DNA from: Symbiodinium natans
Lineage: Eukaryota; Sar; Dinophyceae; Suessiales; Symbiodiniaceae
Assembly: GCA_905221605.1 (NCBI GenBank)
Contig: CAJNDS010002849.1
Location: forward strand, 1-64,000
DNA: 64,000 bases
Direction: 5' to 3'
Part shown: positions 19,991 through 33,180 of the stretch, piece after piece
How positions within the stretch are numbered: the stretch's first letter is position 1
Layout: each line of letters begins with the position of its first letter
Position numbers and translations under genes: made by a program
The notes under the pieces: generated by a model
Told to the model about the DNA's origin: nothing
Databases searched by the model: none
Seen by the model: the letters and a program-made list of their open reading frames with translations, nothing else

Positions 19991-22150
19991 CAATGATGCG
20001 GCAGCCTTAAAGTGCGCCGGTGGAGTCCGCAGACGTAGAGGAAGTCAGTGGCATCCTCGTATTGGCAAGCGGCTTTAGCACAGCGATGAGTGCAAGCGGC
20101 ACGAGCAGCGCAGGCGGCAAAGGGAGGCTCCATAGCCTCTAAAAACCGCAGAGGACACCGAACCTTGACCGTCCCTGGGCCAACAGCTGGAAGCTCTTAT
20201 TACAACTTCTCCTTGCTCTAGGTGACAAACCTGATAAAAGGTTCATGAAGCTGTTCAGCGCGCATAGCGCACCCGCAGTCTGGAGCTTTCACTTGATCAG
20301 GCAGGCCTGTAGAGACGTTGACTGGAGGAAGTAAAGCCCGGACTCGAGCACAGGAGCCCCCAGCACACAGTCATGCGGGAGCGAGGCTCTGATATTGATG
20401 GGGCGGGGACTCGGAGATTCCGGAGGGGCTGAAAGCCGGGCTCGAAAGCTTCGCTTACCGCATTTTGAGACGGATGTTGTGGGGGCTTTTGTGGATGCCG
20501 CATAGCAGCATGCTCGCCATCGTCGAGCTCAACAGTCATGCCCTCCGACCTCCGGACGATCTCATCTTAAAGTCTTGCCTTGAATCAGTAGTGCAGTAAG
20601 GCTCTGCGTTCTCCTGGGCGGTCGCAACCAAGTTGGCGCGGTTACACGGGCTCTTGAAAGGGCGCTGCGCAACATTGCCTTTGCGAATGCAGGGGCATGC
20701 TGATCATGCTGTCGCCGCTTGGGTAAGCACGCGAGCTGCCAGCTCACGCTGCGTGGGACACTGCTAGGCAGCTTGCGCGGTGCGAAACATGAAGCGGAGC
20801 TGTCCGTGTGGCGGCTCTTCTGCATGATGGGCGTTAAAGCGACGCACTGGACGGAGACGTCTCAAGATGACCGTCTCGCTAGCGTGAGACAGCGTGCCCT
20901 GATCTGAAAGCGGCTCAAAAGGTCACTCCTTCCCAACGGCTGGGCACAGGCATCTGGCCGCGGCCACAAAAAAGCCCGGCTTCACGATCGGGCAGGCTTG
21001 CCAGTCCACCGCCCGTCCCATTCGCTCGCCATGGAGGTGAGAGTGCAAAGCTTGCCTGTTCAACTGCAAGGCCGTGACAAACCTGATATAAGGTTCGTGA
21101 AGCAGGCCTTTGAAGACCCCGACTGGAGGAAGTAGAACCCCGGACTCGGACGTCATGCGATGGTGAGGCTCTGGTACGGCGCTCGCACTGCGGCGAGGGC
21201 GGAGAACTCGGAGAGTCGAAGGCGCCGAAAGCGTCAGGGCTCGAAAGCTTCGCCTGTCTTTGCCCGGCACAAGGCGTGGTTCATGCGGACTTCAGATGTT
21301 TGAGCCGACGACCGACGGATGTTCAGGGCCTTTGTGGATTCCACATAGGCAGCTTGCTCGCCATCGTCGAGCCCAACGATCATGCCTCTGGCTTCCGGCT
21401 GGGAAGTGGCACGTTCTCACTAAACTTGCCAGAAGCCAGGAGAAGTGTGCACCTCAAGCCATGGGTGAGGCGAGAGGCCCGAGGGCCTGAATTCCGCACG
21501 CAGCCTACATGCGCGAACATCCACGTGCTCCCTTGCTGCTGTGCTACTTCAGTTTTCCGGCGATGCACTGGATGCAGCCGTTTCGCTAGTCTGAGAAAAG
21601 GCGTGCCGTGATCTGAAATCTGTCTCTTGTGAAACTGCTTCCCAACACGGTTGCGCACACGAATCTGACCAGCCGCCGTCAGGCCACAGCATAAGAGCTC
21701 GGCTTCGCAATCGGGCCGTCATGCAGTGGCATCGCTCGACTTAGGCGCTCACTGTTGGTGCAACAGGGCAATACTTGCCCGGTCAGTGGGCAAGGGACGG
21801 CCTACAGTCCCAGGCGAGGGCAAGCGGCTCTCTAGCGGCTCACACGTGCTGAACACGCAGATACGCTCCCAATTGAAGCATTGTACGCCTACCTTCTTTG
21901 GATGAGCTGCTGCACGAAACTTGCGGCACGCAAGGCACGATTGACTGGAGGGGGGGTAGGCTCACCTCAGCATCAGCCGATTTAAATGGCAATGGCTAGA
22001 CTCAGTCAAAAAATGAAACTTCCTGAGCCTCGGACGGGTCCCAGCCATGGCGAGAGGGCAAGGGATTCTTGACGTGGCCATGTCAGCCGGCAAATACTGT
22101 CTCTTGATATCTCTCGACATCGCAATCTGCAAAACTTCTGAAAAATCTCG
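19991..22150 (+). repeat. Modules 12-13, ~850-bp degenerate repeats, unit 1
   Basis: Two diverged periods share GACAAACCTGATA (20223 and 21076), GACTGGAGGAAGTA, a GGCTCGAAAGCTTCGC motif, and a GCTCGCCATCGTCGAGC motif followed by CAATCATGCC-like sequence. Both recur in units 2 and 3. Short plus-strand peptides ending in a conserved DWRK-stop motif follow from the repeat. No gene is recognised. Confidence 0.7.
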
Positions 22151-23132
22151 CCAAGACCTTGTGCACACGCCGTACCCTGGCCCTGAAGCGGAAGCCAACA
22201 CTCAGGATCAGACAATTCAGCAAACGACTGCGGTTTTCAGAAAATTTCAGGGAGCTAACAACACTCAGACGTACGTAACGCGTTTCATTGCATTTCGCGT
22301 TGCCTTTGATGCAAAGGTATCCAAAGGATGTAGCATCCGGCCAAAGATCCGTCGACCCTGCACGCGGCGCGAGAATCTTCAACACCCTTGCATCAGTGTT
22401 TTAGATGCGAGAGCTTTGGGGTTGTAAGGAGCTCGAATGCTGAAGCAACAGTTCTGCATCCCATCAGACAAAGAGCCGATTCGTATATCAACTGCTTCAA
22501 GGGAGTTGTCGACTTTGTGCGATGCGGCCTACTAAAGGACATATAGGAGGTCTCCTCCAAGGCTATACAGGCATTTTACAACGGATTGAGGGCGAGGCTA
22601 CCAAAACACTTGTGCGGGAATAGCTGGCGACTAGAGTGAAGAACACAGAAAATCCAACGACGGCAGCACCAGAAAATCCTCAGAAGAACCTTCGCCGACC
22701 CTCCCTGCCCGCAGCCTCGTGGCCTCTTGTGACTCTTGCGAGGCCTGAACCTTAGGTCAGGTGTCAATAGCATTACAATGCATTACACATAAAACTTCTG
22801 ATGCCCTTGTTGCGTCGGGAAGGGGGGGTGGGGGGGTGGTTGTCGCCGAACCGATCCTTCCGTTTCAAGCTTGCGTCGCACCTGCCAAACACAAACGGTC
22901 CCCACTACCCAGCAAGGCTATTTTCCAACTGCATGGCGAGCGCACTTTGCAGCCCACAGCAAGCAGGCATCCCTTACGTTGTGCGCGGCGCCCGAACCCA
23001 CCGGCCTCGCAATGTGCTCTTGGCACATGCCAGGTGACGTGCGCAACTAGAAGCATGCCGCATGGGGCCCGGCACAGCACCACATCCTGACAAGTACAGG
23101 GCTGGGAAGCATAGCGTCGGCATCTGGCCACG
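22151..23132 (+). repeat. Tail module, unit 1 (shorter form)
   Basis: Compared with unit 2, about 300 bases are missing at 22168, and the segments present at 39420-39876 and 39961-40123 are also absent. It includes a G-rich run near 22823-22845. No gene is recognised. Confidence 0.7.
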
Positions 23133-24000
23133 GTTGAGGTCGTCAGGCTGAGTCCTCTTGTCTGGTCGCACAAGTGAAGGGACGGCAAGCGAGGGAGTGT
23201 GACACAGCCCTCTTTATCGTGCACCCGATCTCATGGGAAGAGGAGCAAAATTCTTAAGATGACAAGTTACGTGACTCTGGACGGTCCAAGCACGGGCTGC
23301 CTCCGAGAGGGGATGCGCGCGAGGTTGAAGAAGGCCGTCGCAGCCATATGGCAGTCATATGTCGAACATGGCTCACACGGCAAGTGACGCTTTGTGGAGG
23401 GCATGCTCAGAACTGCAATGGGCCATCCTCCGTACAGCTCACAGCCGCCCAGACCTCCCAGGCACCGTTTCCGGGCGTTTTTGTGGCAGCGGCCGCAAAA
23501 AGGCAAGGCGGCGGAAGGGTAAACTGGGTGAACATGCCGGGCTGGGCTGGAAACCATCGCGTCCTCCCTCCTGCACCTTCATGGGTCTTGCAGCTTGAAG
23601 CTCTTGTTGCCGGGTTTGCTTAAGTTTCAACCAGGAGGGAATCAAAGTGCGCAGCCTCCGCGCGCCCGAGTCTGCATGCTTTGGCAAACCGAAGGCCATC
23701 CGTCACTGTGTGAATCCTTGACAAGGAAAACTGCATCAGCGATGTGCCAGGGATCTGCCCTGCAGCCAGTGAAGGCGATTATGGGGCAACCGGCATCTGC
23801 GGCTCCAGGCAGTGTTGCGCCTGCCCGAAGGGTGCCCGAGGCACAGCACGGACGGATGCAATCCACGAGCACCCGGAATCCTTAGAGCCGACGCGTCACG
23901 AGTTGGCGCATGAGTTGGGCTCTTCGCTCTGCGGGGGCCCTAGTCTCCCTCGCACGACATCGACACACACACACACACACACATACACATACACGAATGC
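23133..24000 (+). repeat. Unit 2 head module
   Basis: This is nearly identical to 40373-41215. One visible difference is a block of about 20 bases near 23320-23340 that is missing from unit 3 near 40561. It ends in a CA microsatellite. No gene is recognised. Confidence 0.75.
23963..23993 (+). repeat. CA microsatellite, unit 2
   Basis: A run of about ten AC dinucleotides passes into an ATACAC variant. The matching tract in unit 3 (41181-41195) is shorter, so the locus varies in length between units. Confidence 0.9.
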
Positions 24001-25560
24001 CTAAGGTGTTTTCACACGGGCACATGGCACGCACCATGCTCTTTAAGTACTTGCCTTAAGCAGGACATGATTCGAGGCTTTCTCGCAGCACGCACAACAA
24101 GGGAGCTGGCGGTGCCAGCACTTGCTGACAGACTGCGCAAGGCTACACTTTCACAACAAAGGCCAACATCAAGAAAACTTCCAGGAAATGCCACCTGACC
24201 TGGACTGCATGATTCAAGACAATGTCGCATCTGTCCAAAAGCCGCGCGGCTCAGCTTTTCGAAAAGCCAAGTTCGGTCATGCTATGAAGGGGAGCCTGAC
24301 TCCATGTGCCACTCGCAAGCGAACATCCTGCTGTTTACACACTTGCCTGCTGCTTGAAGCAGGACAAGTTGATTCGAGGCTTTGTCGTTGCACCGCCACC
24401 TGCTGACAGACTGCACAATGCTACACTGGCAAGGCCAGCGTCAAGTAAACTTCCAGGCAATGCCAGCTGTCTTGGACTGCATGATTCAAGACAATGTCGC
24501 ATCTGTCCAAAAGCCGCGCGGCTCAGCTTTTCGAAAAGCCAAGTTCGGTCATGCTATGAAGGGGAGCCTGACTCCATGTGCCACTCGCAAGCGAACATCC
24601 TGCTGTTTACACACTTGCCTGCTGCTTGAAGCAGGACAAGTTGATTCGAGGCTTTGTCGTTGCACCGCCACCTGCTGACAGACTGCACAATGCTACACTG
24701 GCAAGGCCAGCGTCAAGTAAACTTCCAGGCAATGCCAGCTGTCTTGGACTGTATAATTCAGCACAACGTCGCGACTGTCCAACAGCTTGACTGCGCAACT
24801 CTTCGAAAAGCCAAATCCGGACACGTTGTGCAGAGAAGCCTGACTCTGCATGCCATTCACGAACGAACATCCTGGTGTTGACACACCTGCCTATGGGCCT
24901 ACTTGCCGGGCCGAATGCTTGCTTCAAGCGGAACGAAGCGCTTCGAGATGCTTCGAGGCTTCGACGGTGCGCCGACACCAAGGGATCGGGCGGTGTCAGC
25001 ACTTACTGCCAGACTGTGCAAAGTTACACCGACCAGGCCAGCGTCAAGCAAAACTCCAGGCAATTCAACACAGTGCTGCGCGTGTCCAACAGCCACATCG
25101 CGCAACTCATAGAAAAGCCAAGTCCGGACGCGTTTTGGGGAGAAGCCTGACTCCAGGCGCCATCCACATGCCAAGCCACACATCTTGCTCTTTGCGCAGC
25201 TGCCTTTGGTCTGCTGCCTCAAGCAGGACAAGATACCAGGCTGCCTCAAGGCACCAATGCTGACAATCGGCGGTAGCATGCGCAGTGCTGCACTGAGAAG
25301 AAAGCCAACGTCTAGCAAACTGCCCAGCAATGCAACCTGTCCCGGGTTGGATGATTCAACACAGTTGCGGCTTGCGCGTCGGCCCGACTTCCCAAACGAC
25401 ATTCCGAAAAGCTTCGTGTGGTCTTCGAATCTCATGTGACTCATGCTCCTCTGGCACATCCTCTGGCGGGCGAGGAAACGATCCTCGAGACTCTCGAGAC
25501 TCGAGCTGCTGCTGAGCCCATGTGCTTGCGACGGCTTCGGAAGGCATGCGCCTTCAGCTT
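24001..25560 (+). repeat. Block of ~270 bp repeats, unit 2
   Basis: This is the same family as 6110-7330. It contains two almost identical 272-bp periods (GATTCAAGACAATGTCGCAT at 24211 and 24483) where unit 3 has only one. More diverged monomers follow to about 25200. No gene is recognised. Confidence 0.8.
24130..24690 (+). repeat. 272-bp tandem duplication
   Basis: Two consecutive 272-bp periods are almost base-for-base identical in the part containing CCGCGCGGCTCAGCTTTTCG. Unit 3 carries a single copy at the same place, so this is a recent gain in unit 2 or a loss in unit 3. Confidence 0.9.
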
Positions 25561-26553
25561 CAATGGCGAAACTGAAAAGCTCTGGAAACAAGTCCGGCGG
25601 GAACGATAGAAGCCGTCGTGGAGGCGAGCCCAAAGCCGCACAGTCGGAGCCTTGCTGCTGCCCTCTTACACCCCCTTGCGCCCGCTCGCAGAAGCAGGAC
25701 GTGCTTGGAGGCTTTGCCGCGCTGCTCGCGCTGCGGGGGATTCCGGGGGATGGCGGACGCCAGGAATGGCTGGCAGAAGGTCACGACCTGCCATGCTGCA
25801 TGGAGTGTACTACAGTCTACAGGATACTACAGGCCGATGTCATACAAACCGCCAAGCAAAGCACCGTGTCCCGGACTGGATGATGCCCAGCCGCGGCGCC
25901 TCGTCCTTCCAGCCGCTATGTGCGGAATCACATATGCTCCCATGCTCCTTTCGCACGAGCAGCAGGTCGCAGCGGCCTTCTCCAGGAGCTCATGAGCCTT
26001 CTAAAAAGACAACAGCAATCCTGACTTGGAGCCCTCGACCTGCGCAAACAGCAGCACGGCGTGTTCTGGACGCAAGATGGCACCGGGGGGAGGGTTCGGA
26101 GTCACAGAGCATCACAAAAAAGACTTTCAACTCTCACCTCCAAGGCTCGAGATCTCGAAAAGCTGGCAGTCTACACTGTCCGCACCCGAGCTTCGGGGAT
26201 CCACGCAACCGACAAGTGTCGAACGAAGGGCCTGTGCCGAGCGGAAACCTGAGCTCGATCTTCGTGGCAAATCTCGAACTCCACCGGACCTCGCCTCTTT
26301 AGCCCAAAGAGGCCGAGACCAAAATCCGACGCAGCTGATCAAGGAGGGGTGTTCAAGGTGTGCGGGGCATGCCCGCCGATAGCCCCGCAAAGCCACATGC
26401 GTCGTGCGAGCATAGTCTCCCAGCCCAATTTCTTCGGATGGCCAGCCTGATCCGAGCGAAGTCAGCAACGCGCAGCCAAGACGGATGTCTCGACCCCCGG
26501 TCAGAGTCTGCCCGCAGGTCAAGCCACAATGACCCGCCCTCGACAAGACCTAC
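25561..26553 (+). repeat. GC-rich module 3, unit 2
   Basis: Nearly identical to 7740-8639 apart from two small extra stretches (near 25818 and 26117). No gene is recognised. Confidence 0.7.
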
Positions 26554-28514
26554 TTGAGAGCAGGGCGAACGAAAGATACCAAATTTAAAGCAGCTAGCCC
26601 CGAAGACGGCGCAGCCTGTGCTTCTCGGCCAGGGCTTATACGTGCAGTTGCCGCAGCAAAGGGTTCGAACTTTGGCAGAGTTGCAAGCCGTAAGCTTAGA
26701 CTGCCTGGCAGAATTTGTTTGCGCTTGTTGCGGAAACTCGGGTGCAGTACTTGAAAAGAGGGGGAGGGGACTCCCCCCACTCCACCCCCTTGCGTTCCGG
26801 GCTCCTTCGATGGGCCCCCGCCCCCCACACCGTCCTGCGAGTGACCTTGAATTCTTGAGATATCAGGCCAAAGGTCCCCAAGCCCTGTTGACAAGAAGGT
26901 TGTAAACAAAAAAACCCGCAAGCTCCAAGGAGATAGCTCTCGTGACTATGAGATCGAAACAAAGGAGTTTCTTTTCCACTACGAGAAAAGAGCCCCTTTG
27001 CACGTCAGTGATTGGGCTGTTCTAAGGTCGTTTTGGATGGCACCCCATCCGAATGTCGGGGACGGAAGCGCCATGCGGCGTCGCCCAGTGGAGGTGCAGA
27101 CTTCTTTTGGGAGAAGGCGAGCGACTGCTGTCCTTGCACCCCAGCTGGGAAGGGGCTCGGAGCGTGCGGCACATGGGCCAGCCGCGGCTTGTGTCGTCAT
27201 GGGGATTCATGGATTGCTCCAAGGTGCGTGTGGAAGCTGTCCGACCACTTTTGCACTGAGCTGCTCAGACTGTAGGTGACACCAGACTGTGGTTGTGCAC
27301 ACACGCGCGAGACTCGTTGAGAGCACATGGAGCCGTCCAGCAGCTAGGATACGCCGATGCCTCTCCGGGAGTCTCGCGTGCCAAGTGAGGTCTCGGAGAC
27401 CCCGAAGGTCCTCTTCTCAGCCTACGAAGATGTTGCTAGCACAGGATACAGAGGTGAGGACTCTCAGCATCTCTCAGCACTCCCCACTGCAGGCGATCTG
27501 TTGCCTGCAGCGAAGGGTGGGCTGCATATGGCGGTATTCGCTTATCAACCCCCTTGGGAAACCCTCGTCGTCTCAAGGCAGGAGGTGCGTGCTGTGGGTG
27601 TGCAAGGTTGCAAGCTGCGAGCTCAGGATGACTGCGACAGAGGTACAGAACGGACACATGGCACAGGAAAGGCGAAGGAAGACATGCACCCAAGCCTCCG
27701 ACAAGCCTGGCCCTACGAGTACTGCAGAAGCGCACGCACCACGCAAAATTACGCACGTCGGTCAATGCTCCGAGTCTCAGAGCCTCTTCTGCCTCTGCGA
27801 GGGAGATCGCGCACAAGGGCCGGCTGCCCCGACGCTCCGAAAACGAGTCGCACACGGGTGATCCGCAGCTCTCGGCAGAAGCGAAGCTGGGCAAGCGGTC
27901 TTTTGGCGCAAGGGAAAGCGGAGTTCACGTTGAGCGCGACCAGGCATCATGAAGCCAGCTACGACTGGCAGCGCTGGACAGTCCGGGGGTGAAGCGGTCT
28001 TTTGTCGCGGGCTCGGTGCTGCTCACGTTGGGTGTGGCTACTGCACGACAAGGCAACATGCTGGCCAGCGTTGAACGGTCTAGGAAACACTGTCACACTT
28101 AGTGAAAGAGTGGCGGCGCGAGTCCTGCAGCTTTTGCTGAAAAAACGTTTCGGCCGACTCCGCAGGCCTGTCCTTGGACAGGATTCGATGATGCTCCGTC
28201 CGCCAATGCACAGTAGACCTAGGCCTTCCAGACTCCACTAGTGTCGCTCTAGCAGAGGCACGGCACGGATCACTGCCACGGCCGCATTTTGAACCGGTGA
28301 CTTAAAACTGTTGCGGGCGAGGCTTCGAGCTTCGAGCTCAGGACTTGGACGGACTTGGACGGAGGCACTGAAGGGACATATAACGCACATGACCCAGGGT
28401 ACGCAAAGGAAGACATGCGGCCAAGCCTCCGGCAGGCGTGGCCCTACGAGCACTGGAAAGTCTCTTTTAAGGACCTTGCACACCCGGACGCACTGAGTCA
28501 ATGACATTTCATCC
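26554..28514 (+). repeat. GC-rich modules 4-5, unit 2
   Basis: Counterpart of 8640-10559. It keeps about 46 bases near 28310-28360, including a duplicated GGACTTGGAC, that unit 1 has lost; a diverged form of this stretch is also present in unit 3 near 45160-45220. No gene is recognised. Confidence 0.7.
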
Positions 28515-30599
28515 ACGTCAGTCAACCCCCAAGTACACCCCAAGTACAGCATGAGATCCCCTTCTGCCTCCGCGAGGATCGCGCACAAGGGCTGGCTTCC
28601 CCGAGGCGCTGAAAACGCATCGCACGCGTGGCATCCGCAGCCCTCGGCAGGAGCGAAGCTGGGCAAGCGTCATTTTGGCGCGAACTCGGGGAAAGCGCAG
28701 TTCACATTGAGCGCGACCAGGCAGCATGAAGCCAGCTGCATCTGGCAACGGTTCAGCTTGGGTGTGGGAGACAGGGCTAATTAGCCCAGCAGGAGAATGC
28801 CGAAGCAAACTGTTCGACATGGGCATCTCTTCGATCTCTCGATCCGCGGGGAGTGCGCAAAGGCCACGTTTGACTAGTCGGAGTCGGCACCAGCCATTGG
28901 GGTGCCCCAGAACGGGCGGATGCGTCCGCCGAAGTAAAGCCAACAACGATGGCTTCAAACCGAAAAACATGCTACGAGCAGGTACGTATGAGACTTGGCC
29001 CCTTGCTGGCAGAGTCCAGACGAGCCTGGAAGCCACGATGGCGGACTCAGCTTCGATGCATGAGACCAGAAAACACCGCTTGCTTGACTCTGCGTGGAAT
29101 GCGTAGTGCTTGCGCGCGGCCACGGAGCATGATGACCACCGGTTGGCCAAACGAATGAGTCTGCGGAAGTAAAGCCAGCAGCGACGGCTTCAAACCGTAA
29201 AGGACTCGAGGCATGTTGCCTTGACAAGACCAACAGAGTCTAGTTTCTGCAGAGGCCACAATGTTGGAGGGTGCAGCATGAATGCATGAGACTGAGATGG
29301 AAAGCACTGCTCACACTCTGCATGGCTCCGGCGCGGCCACAAAGGGAGTGCAGGGCCCGGCTTGGCGGAAGAATGTCGGAACAAACCGTGAAACGTGTGC
29401 CTTGCAGACATCACGCCGCGAGGGGCCAACAAACGCATGTGCGAAAGAGAAGCCAGCAGCGACAGCTTCAACCAGAGAAACATTCTAGGCACGGCCACAT
29501 GTAAACGAGATCTTGGGGCACACAGCAACTTCGCGCTCCGGGCTGTCGGACGTGTTGGGTGCTCTTTGCTGCGACCAGCTGGAGGGCATCTGCAGATGTT
29601 GCATGAGATGTAAGGCTGTGTCACCAAGGTTGGGACACTGCACACCTTCGCATGCCTTGCTTTCCTCATGCATAGTTTCCACACCTGCAACGGGTGCGGC
29701 ATGCCCGTCGTGAATGCAAGCGGCGCAGGCCTTGTCTCTTCTTGATGGCCCAAGATGCTCAATCTCCTACAAATGCCATGATCGGACACGTGGTCGGACA
29801 GGCTAAGGGCGATGCATGATCGTAGCGGTAAGCAGGAGCAGCGCTAGCAAACCCATCTCTAGCAGTATCAGTATTAGCAGCATGGGCATCTAAGCACCTC
29901 GTTTCAGGGCAACCGGCCTCTTCAGCAGTACAGGGGTTCGCCGTGAGCTGTTGCTCACAGCTTGCTGGTTCTTAGAAGACTGGGCTCACGAAGTGGCACG
30001 GGCAATATGGACTTCGTTGAGCAAGCGGCAAGGCTCACAGGAAGCTGCGCAAAGTCGGGAATAGTCGGGAAATCATGCTGACGTTGGCCTCCACAAGGTT
30101 TCAACCGGAAAAACATTCTAGTCACGCATGAAACTTGGCGCCTCGGTAGCAGAGTTTGGCTGGCCGCGACCTCTACAGCACAAAATGCATGTTTTTCGCG
30201 CTGCTGGATGAGCGGTTTTGCACGGGAGAATGCTATAAAACGAGGATTCTGCAAAGCTTATTATGCGTGCCCATGCCTTCCCGGAGTGCACTGTGCAGAC
30301 CATCCTGCGCGAAAGGCGCGCCTCGATTTCTCTACGCCACCTTTTTTGGCCGCGGCCACATGTAAAAGAGAGAGTGCGACCTCTTGGGGCACACAGCACC
30401 TTCGCGCTCCGGGCTGTCGGACGTGTTGGGTGCTCTTTGCTGCGACCAGCTGGAGGGCATCTGCAGATGTTGCATGAGATGTACGACTTTCTGCTGCTCA
30501 AGGCATCCAAGAGGATGACGCCGGGAAACTGCTGAGCCGGAAGGTCTGGAGACAAAAGTACTCCGCCAAAAACTTGGACAAGGGCCACGTTAAGCACGG
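28515..30599 (+). repeat. Block of ~230-280 bp repeats, unit 2
   Basis: Nearly identical to 10560-12639; differences are mostly single substitutions. No gene is recognised. Confidence 0.75.
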
Positions 30600-32935
30600 A
30601 ACATACAAAAGCATCCACCACTGCCTGGCTCAAATCTGAGTTGAACAACTCATGGGTCGCCTTGCAGCGATTCCGAACTAACTGGACTCTGCCTCTGTCC
30701 CCTGTAACTGCGCGTCGAGCCGTTCCTACAGACACCTCCAAGCCAACAGGCCGAGCAGCAACACGCGCCCAGCCGCCTGGGAAGCTGCACTTAGCTGGGA
30801 AGGCAAGCGGGCATCGGCCTGCACGAGGCCTCAGTCATCCATCAGCACTATCAACAAAAATCGCGCCTTTCCACGTATCGGCCGAACCCAACACAACAAC
30901 ATCAGAGTCATCCACCGCTATCTGGCCCACATCTGCCTTGCGCATGAACAACACCTGGGTCATCCTGCGGTGACTGCGAACTGGACTCTGGTCATTGCTG
31001 AACCGTTCTGACAGACACACAAGAACTGCCGCGCTTTGAACACGATTTTTTGCGCAAACGGCAGCTTTGGCTGACTAGCGGCGCCGCAGCAATGCGCACG
31101 ATTTCTCGACAAATTCGCATGCCTTTCTCGACAACGCGCACGTTCAAAACACAAAAGGCGGTGACGGCGTCGTTGGAAGAAACGACGCGCAAAGGACACC
31201 TTTGGAGCCTTATGGTGTGGCAGACCGATACTCATGGCGTGGGGAAACTGGACTGTGCTGGGTGCAAGATGTGCGGAATGTGGCGGGCCAGGCGCAGGTG
31301 GCACAGCAGCAGCAGACTTGGCACGACTTGGGGCTGACGGACACTGCAAAGGCCTTGGCGCCCAAAGGCTAGTGAGGCCGCGAAGGCGGCCAGAACAAGA
31401 GGCACCCCAGTCCAGTGCGACAACATCGGAATTCTAGCTGCTCCAGCAGCGTCACTGTACGCAAGCCGGTCCGCAGGATTTGTAGTCAACCCTAACTTAA
31501 AACATCTGACACCTCTGTGCGCCTGGAGAAACTCTGCAGGATCGCTGCTTCCGGACTACAATTGGACTGGTCCCCCTCCTTCGCTCTAGACTTGTGTGCC
31601 ATGTGCCTACCGGCCTGCAGCTATCCACCGCTATCTGGCCCACCTCTGCCTTGCGCATGAACAACACCTGGGCCTCAGCAAGGGGAAAATATGTCCTCAC
31701 TCATCCAGCAAAGCAGCTTTCATGTCGAGTATTGGCTATGGCGGCTATGGTTTCCATGCAGCGACAAAGGATGCGCTTGATGCCGCTTCGATAGGGGCTG
31801 CAGGAGCTGCACCGTGCCACTTAATGGAGGAGCAAGCGCCAGAACAGGACGGCACTCGATCCCTTCACGAGAGGTCAACGCTGCCACAGGGCCCAGCAGA
31901 TTCTCACACTTGACAAACGAAGGGCCTGCCAGGTGTGCCCAGAAGGGTTGAAGCGACAAGCTTCTTCTTGCAGGGCTGACGGATACTCAGGGCGCAGGCA
32001 ACATCGAGGCTTGACGGTGCTGGATGCGAGATGTGTGCAGCTGACTTAGTACGTCTGTCGCGCACGTGCTGCCCAGACACCGCAAGGTAAACGAGGCTGC
32101 AAAGGCAGCAAGAACTAGAGGCAGCCCAACCCCACTTGACAACATCGGAGTTGTAGCTCCTGCGGCGCTGCGGGCGCAAGCTCGTCCGCAAGCTTGGTAG
32201 TCAGAGTAGTCAGAGGGCTCGCACACAAACGCCTGCTTCGCATACTTTTAAATGCGGGGCGAACTACTGCACATCCACCGCTATCTGGCCCACCTCTGCC
32301 TTGCGCATAAACAACACATGGGTCACGTTGTGATTGCGAACTGGACTCTGCCTCTGTCCCCTGTCACTGCTCGTCGAGTTGTTCCTAACGACGCCTCGGG
32401 CCAACAGGCCAAACAGCAGCGCTCACCGACCTGACAACCGACATGGGCCTCGGCAAAGGGATATGTCCTCACTCATCCAGCAAAACAACAGCCTTCATGT
32501 CGAGTATTGGCTATATGGTTTCCACGCAGCGACAAGGATGTGCTTGATGCCGCTTCGATAAGGGCTGCAGGAGCTGGACCGTGCCACCAAGGAGCAGCAA
32601 GCGCTAGATCCCTTCACGAGAGGTCAACGCTGCCACAGGGCCCAGCAGATTCTCACACTTGACAAACGAAGGGCCTGCCAGGTGTGCCCAGAAGGGTTGA
32701 AGCGACAAGCTTCTTCGTGCAGGGCTGACGGATACTCAGAGCGCAGGCAACATTGAGGCTTGACGGTGCTAGATGCAAGATGTGTGCAGCTGACTTAGTA
32801 CGTCTGTCGCGCACGTGCTGCCCGGACACCGCAAGGTAAACGACACTGCAAAGGCAGCAAGAACTAGAGGCAGCCCAACCCAACTCGACAACATCGGAGT
32901 TGTAGCTCCTGCGGCGCTGCTGGCGCAAGCTTTTC
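30600..32935 (+). repeat. Nested array of unit 2
   Basis: It begins like the 821-bp monomer of unit 1, then switches near 30880 to the monomer type of unit 3. Two short monomers follow; the marker GCTTGATGCCGCTTCGATA recurs at 31774 and 32542, 768 bp apart. One full-type insert (31030-31600) matches 49090-49700 but lacks ~23 bases that would complete its inverted repeat. Confidence 0.8.
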
Positions 32936-33180
32936 TGCAACGACTGCCACTCGCTTTAGGTCGTCCAGGTTGGGGGAAACTCGTCTCAAGACCATGGTCC
33001 GGTCTTGTTGCTGCAAGTCTTCAGCATCGGTCAAGTCTCCTAAGACCCATAAAGGTTTTCAATGCTGAAGCACTGCGCAAGTCTGCCTAGAAGGGCCTAG
33101 AATTCAACACAGCCAAACATCCCCAACTCAACTATTACTCTATGTTGAAGTTCCGCACACATGTGTTAGCATCTCTGCCG
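32936..33180 (-). repeat. Inverted segment of unit 2
   Basis: Read on the minus strand, this matches forward sequence at about 57951-58170 in unit 3 and about 16592-16805 in unit 1. Shared pieces include GACCATGGTC, GTTTCCCCCAACCTGGACG and ATGCTGAAG. The flanks on both sides are in normal orientation, so about 245 bases have been inverted in place. Confidence 0.85.

Larger units (their letters stand above)
5285..23132 (+). repeat. Long tandem unit 1 (about 17.8 kb)
   Basis: This is the first of three direct copies. The start is set by the conserved head marker TCGTCAGGCTGA followed by a CAAGTGAAGG motif, seen near 5300, 23140 and 40380. Module order matches units 2 and 3. The first 2.4 kb is clearly diverged from unit 2, whereas from about 7740 to 12950 and from about 16900 to 22700 the two units differ only by scattered substitutions and small indels. 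Specific features are three ~821-bp periods in the nested array, a unit-1-only segment near 15600-16590, and a shorter tail. Confidence 0.9.
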
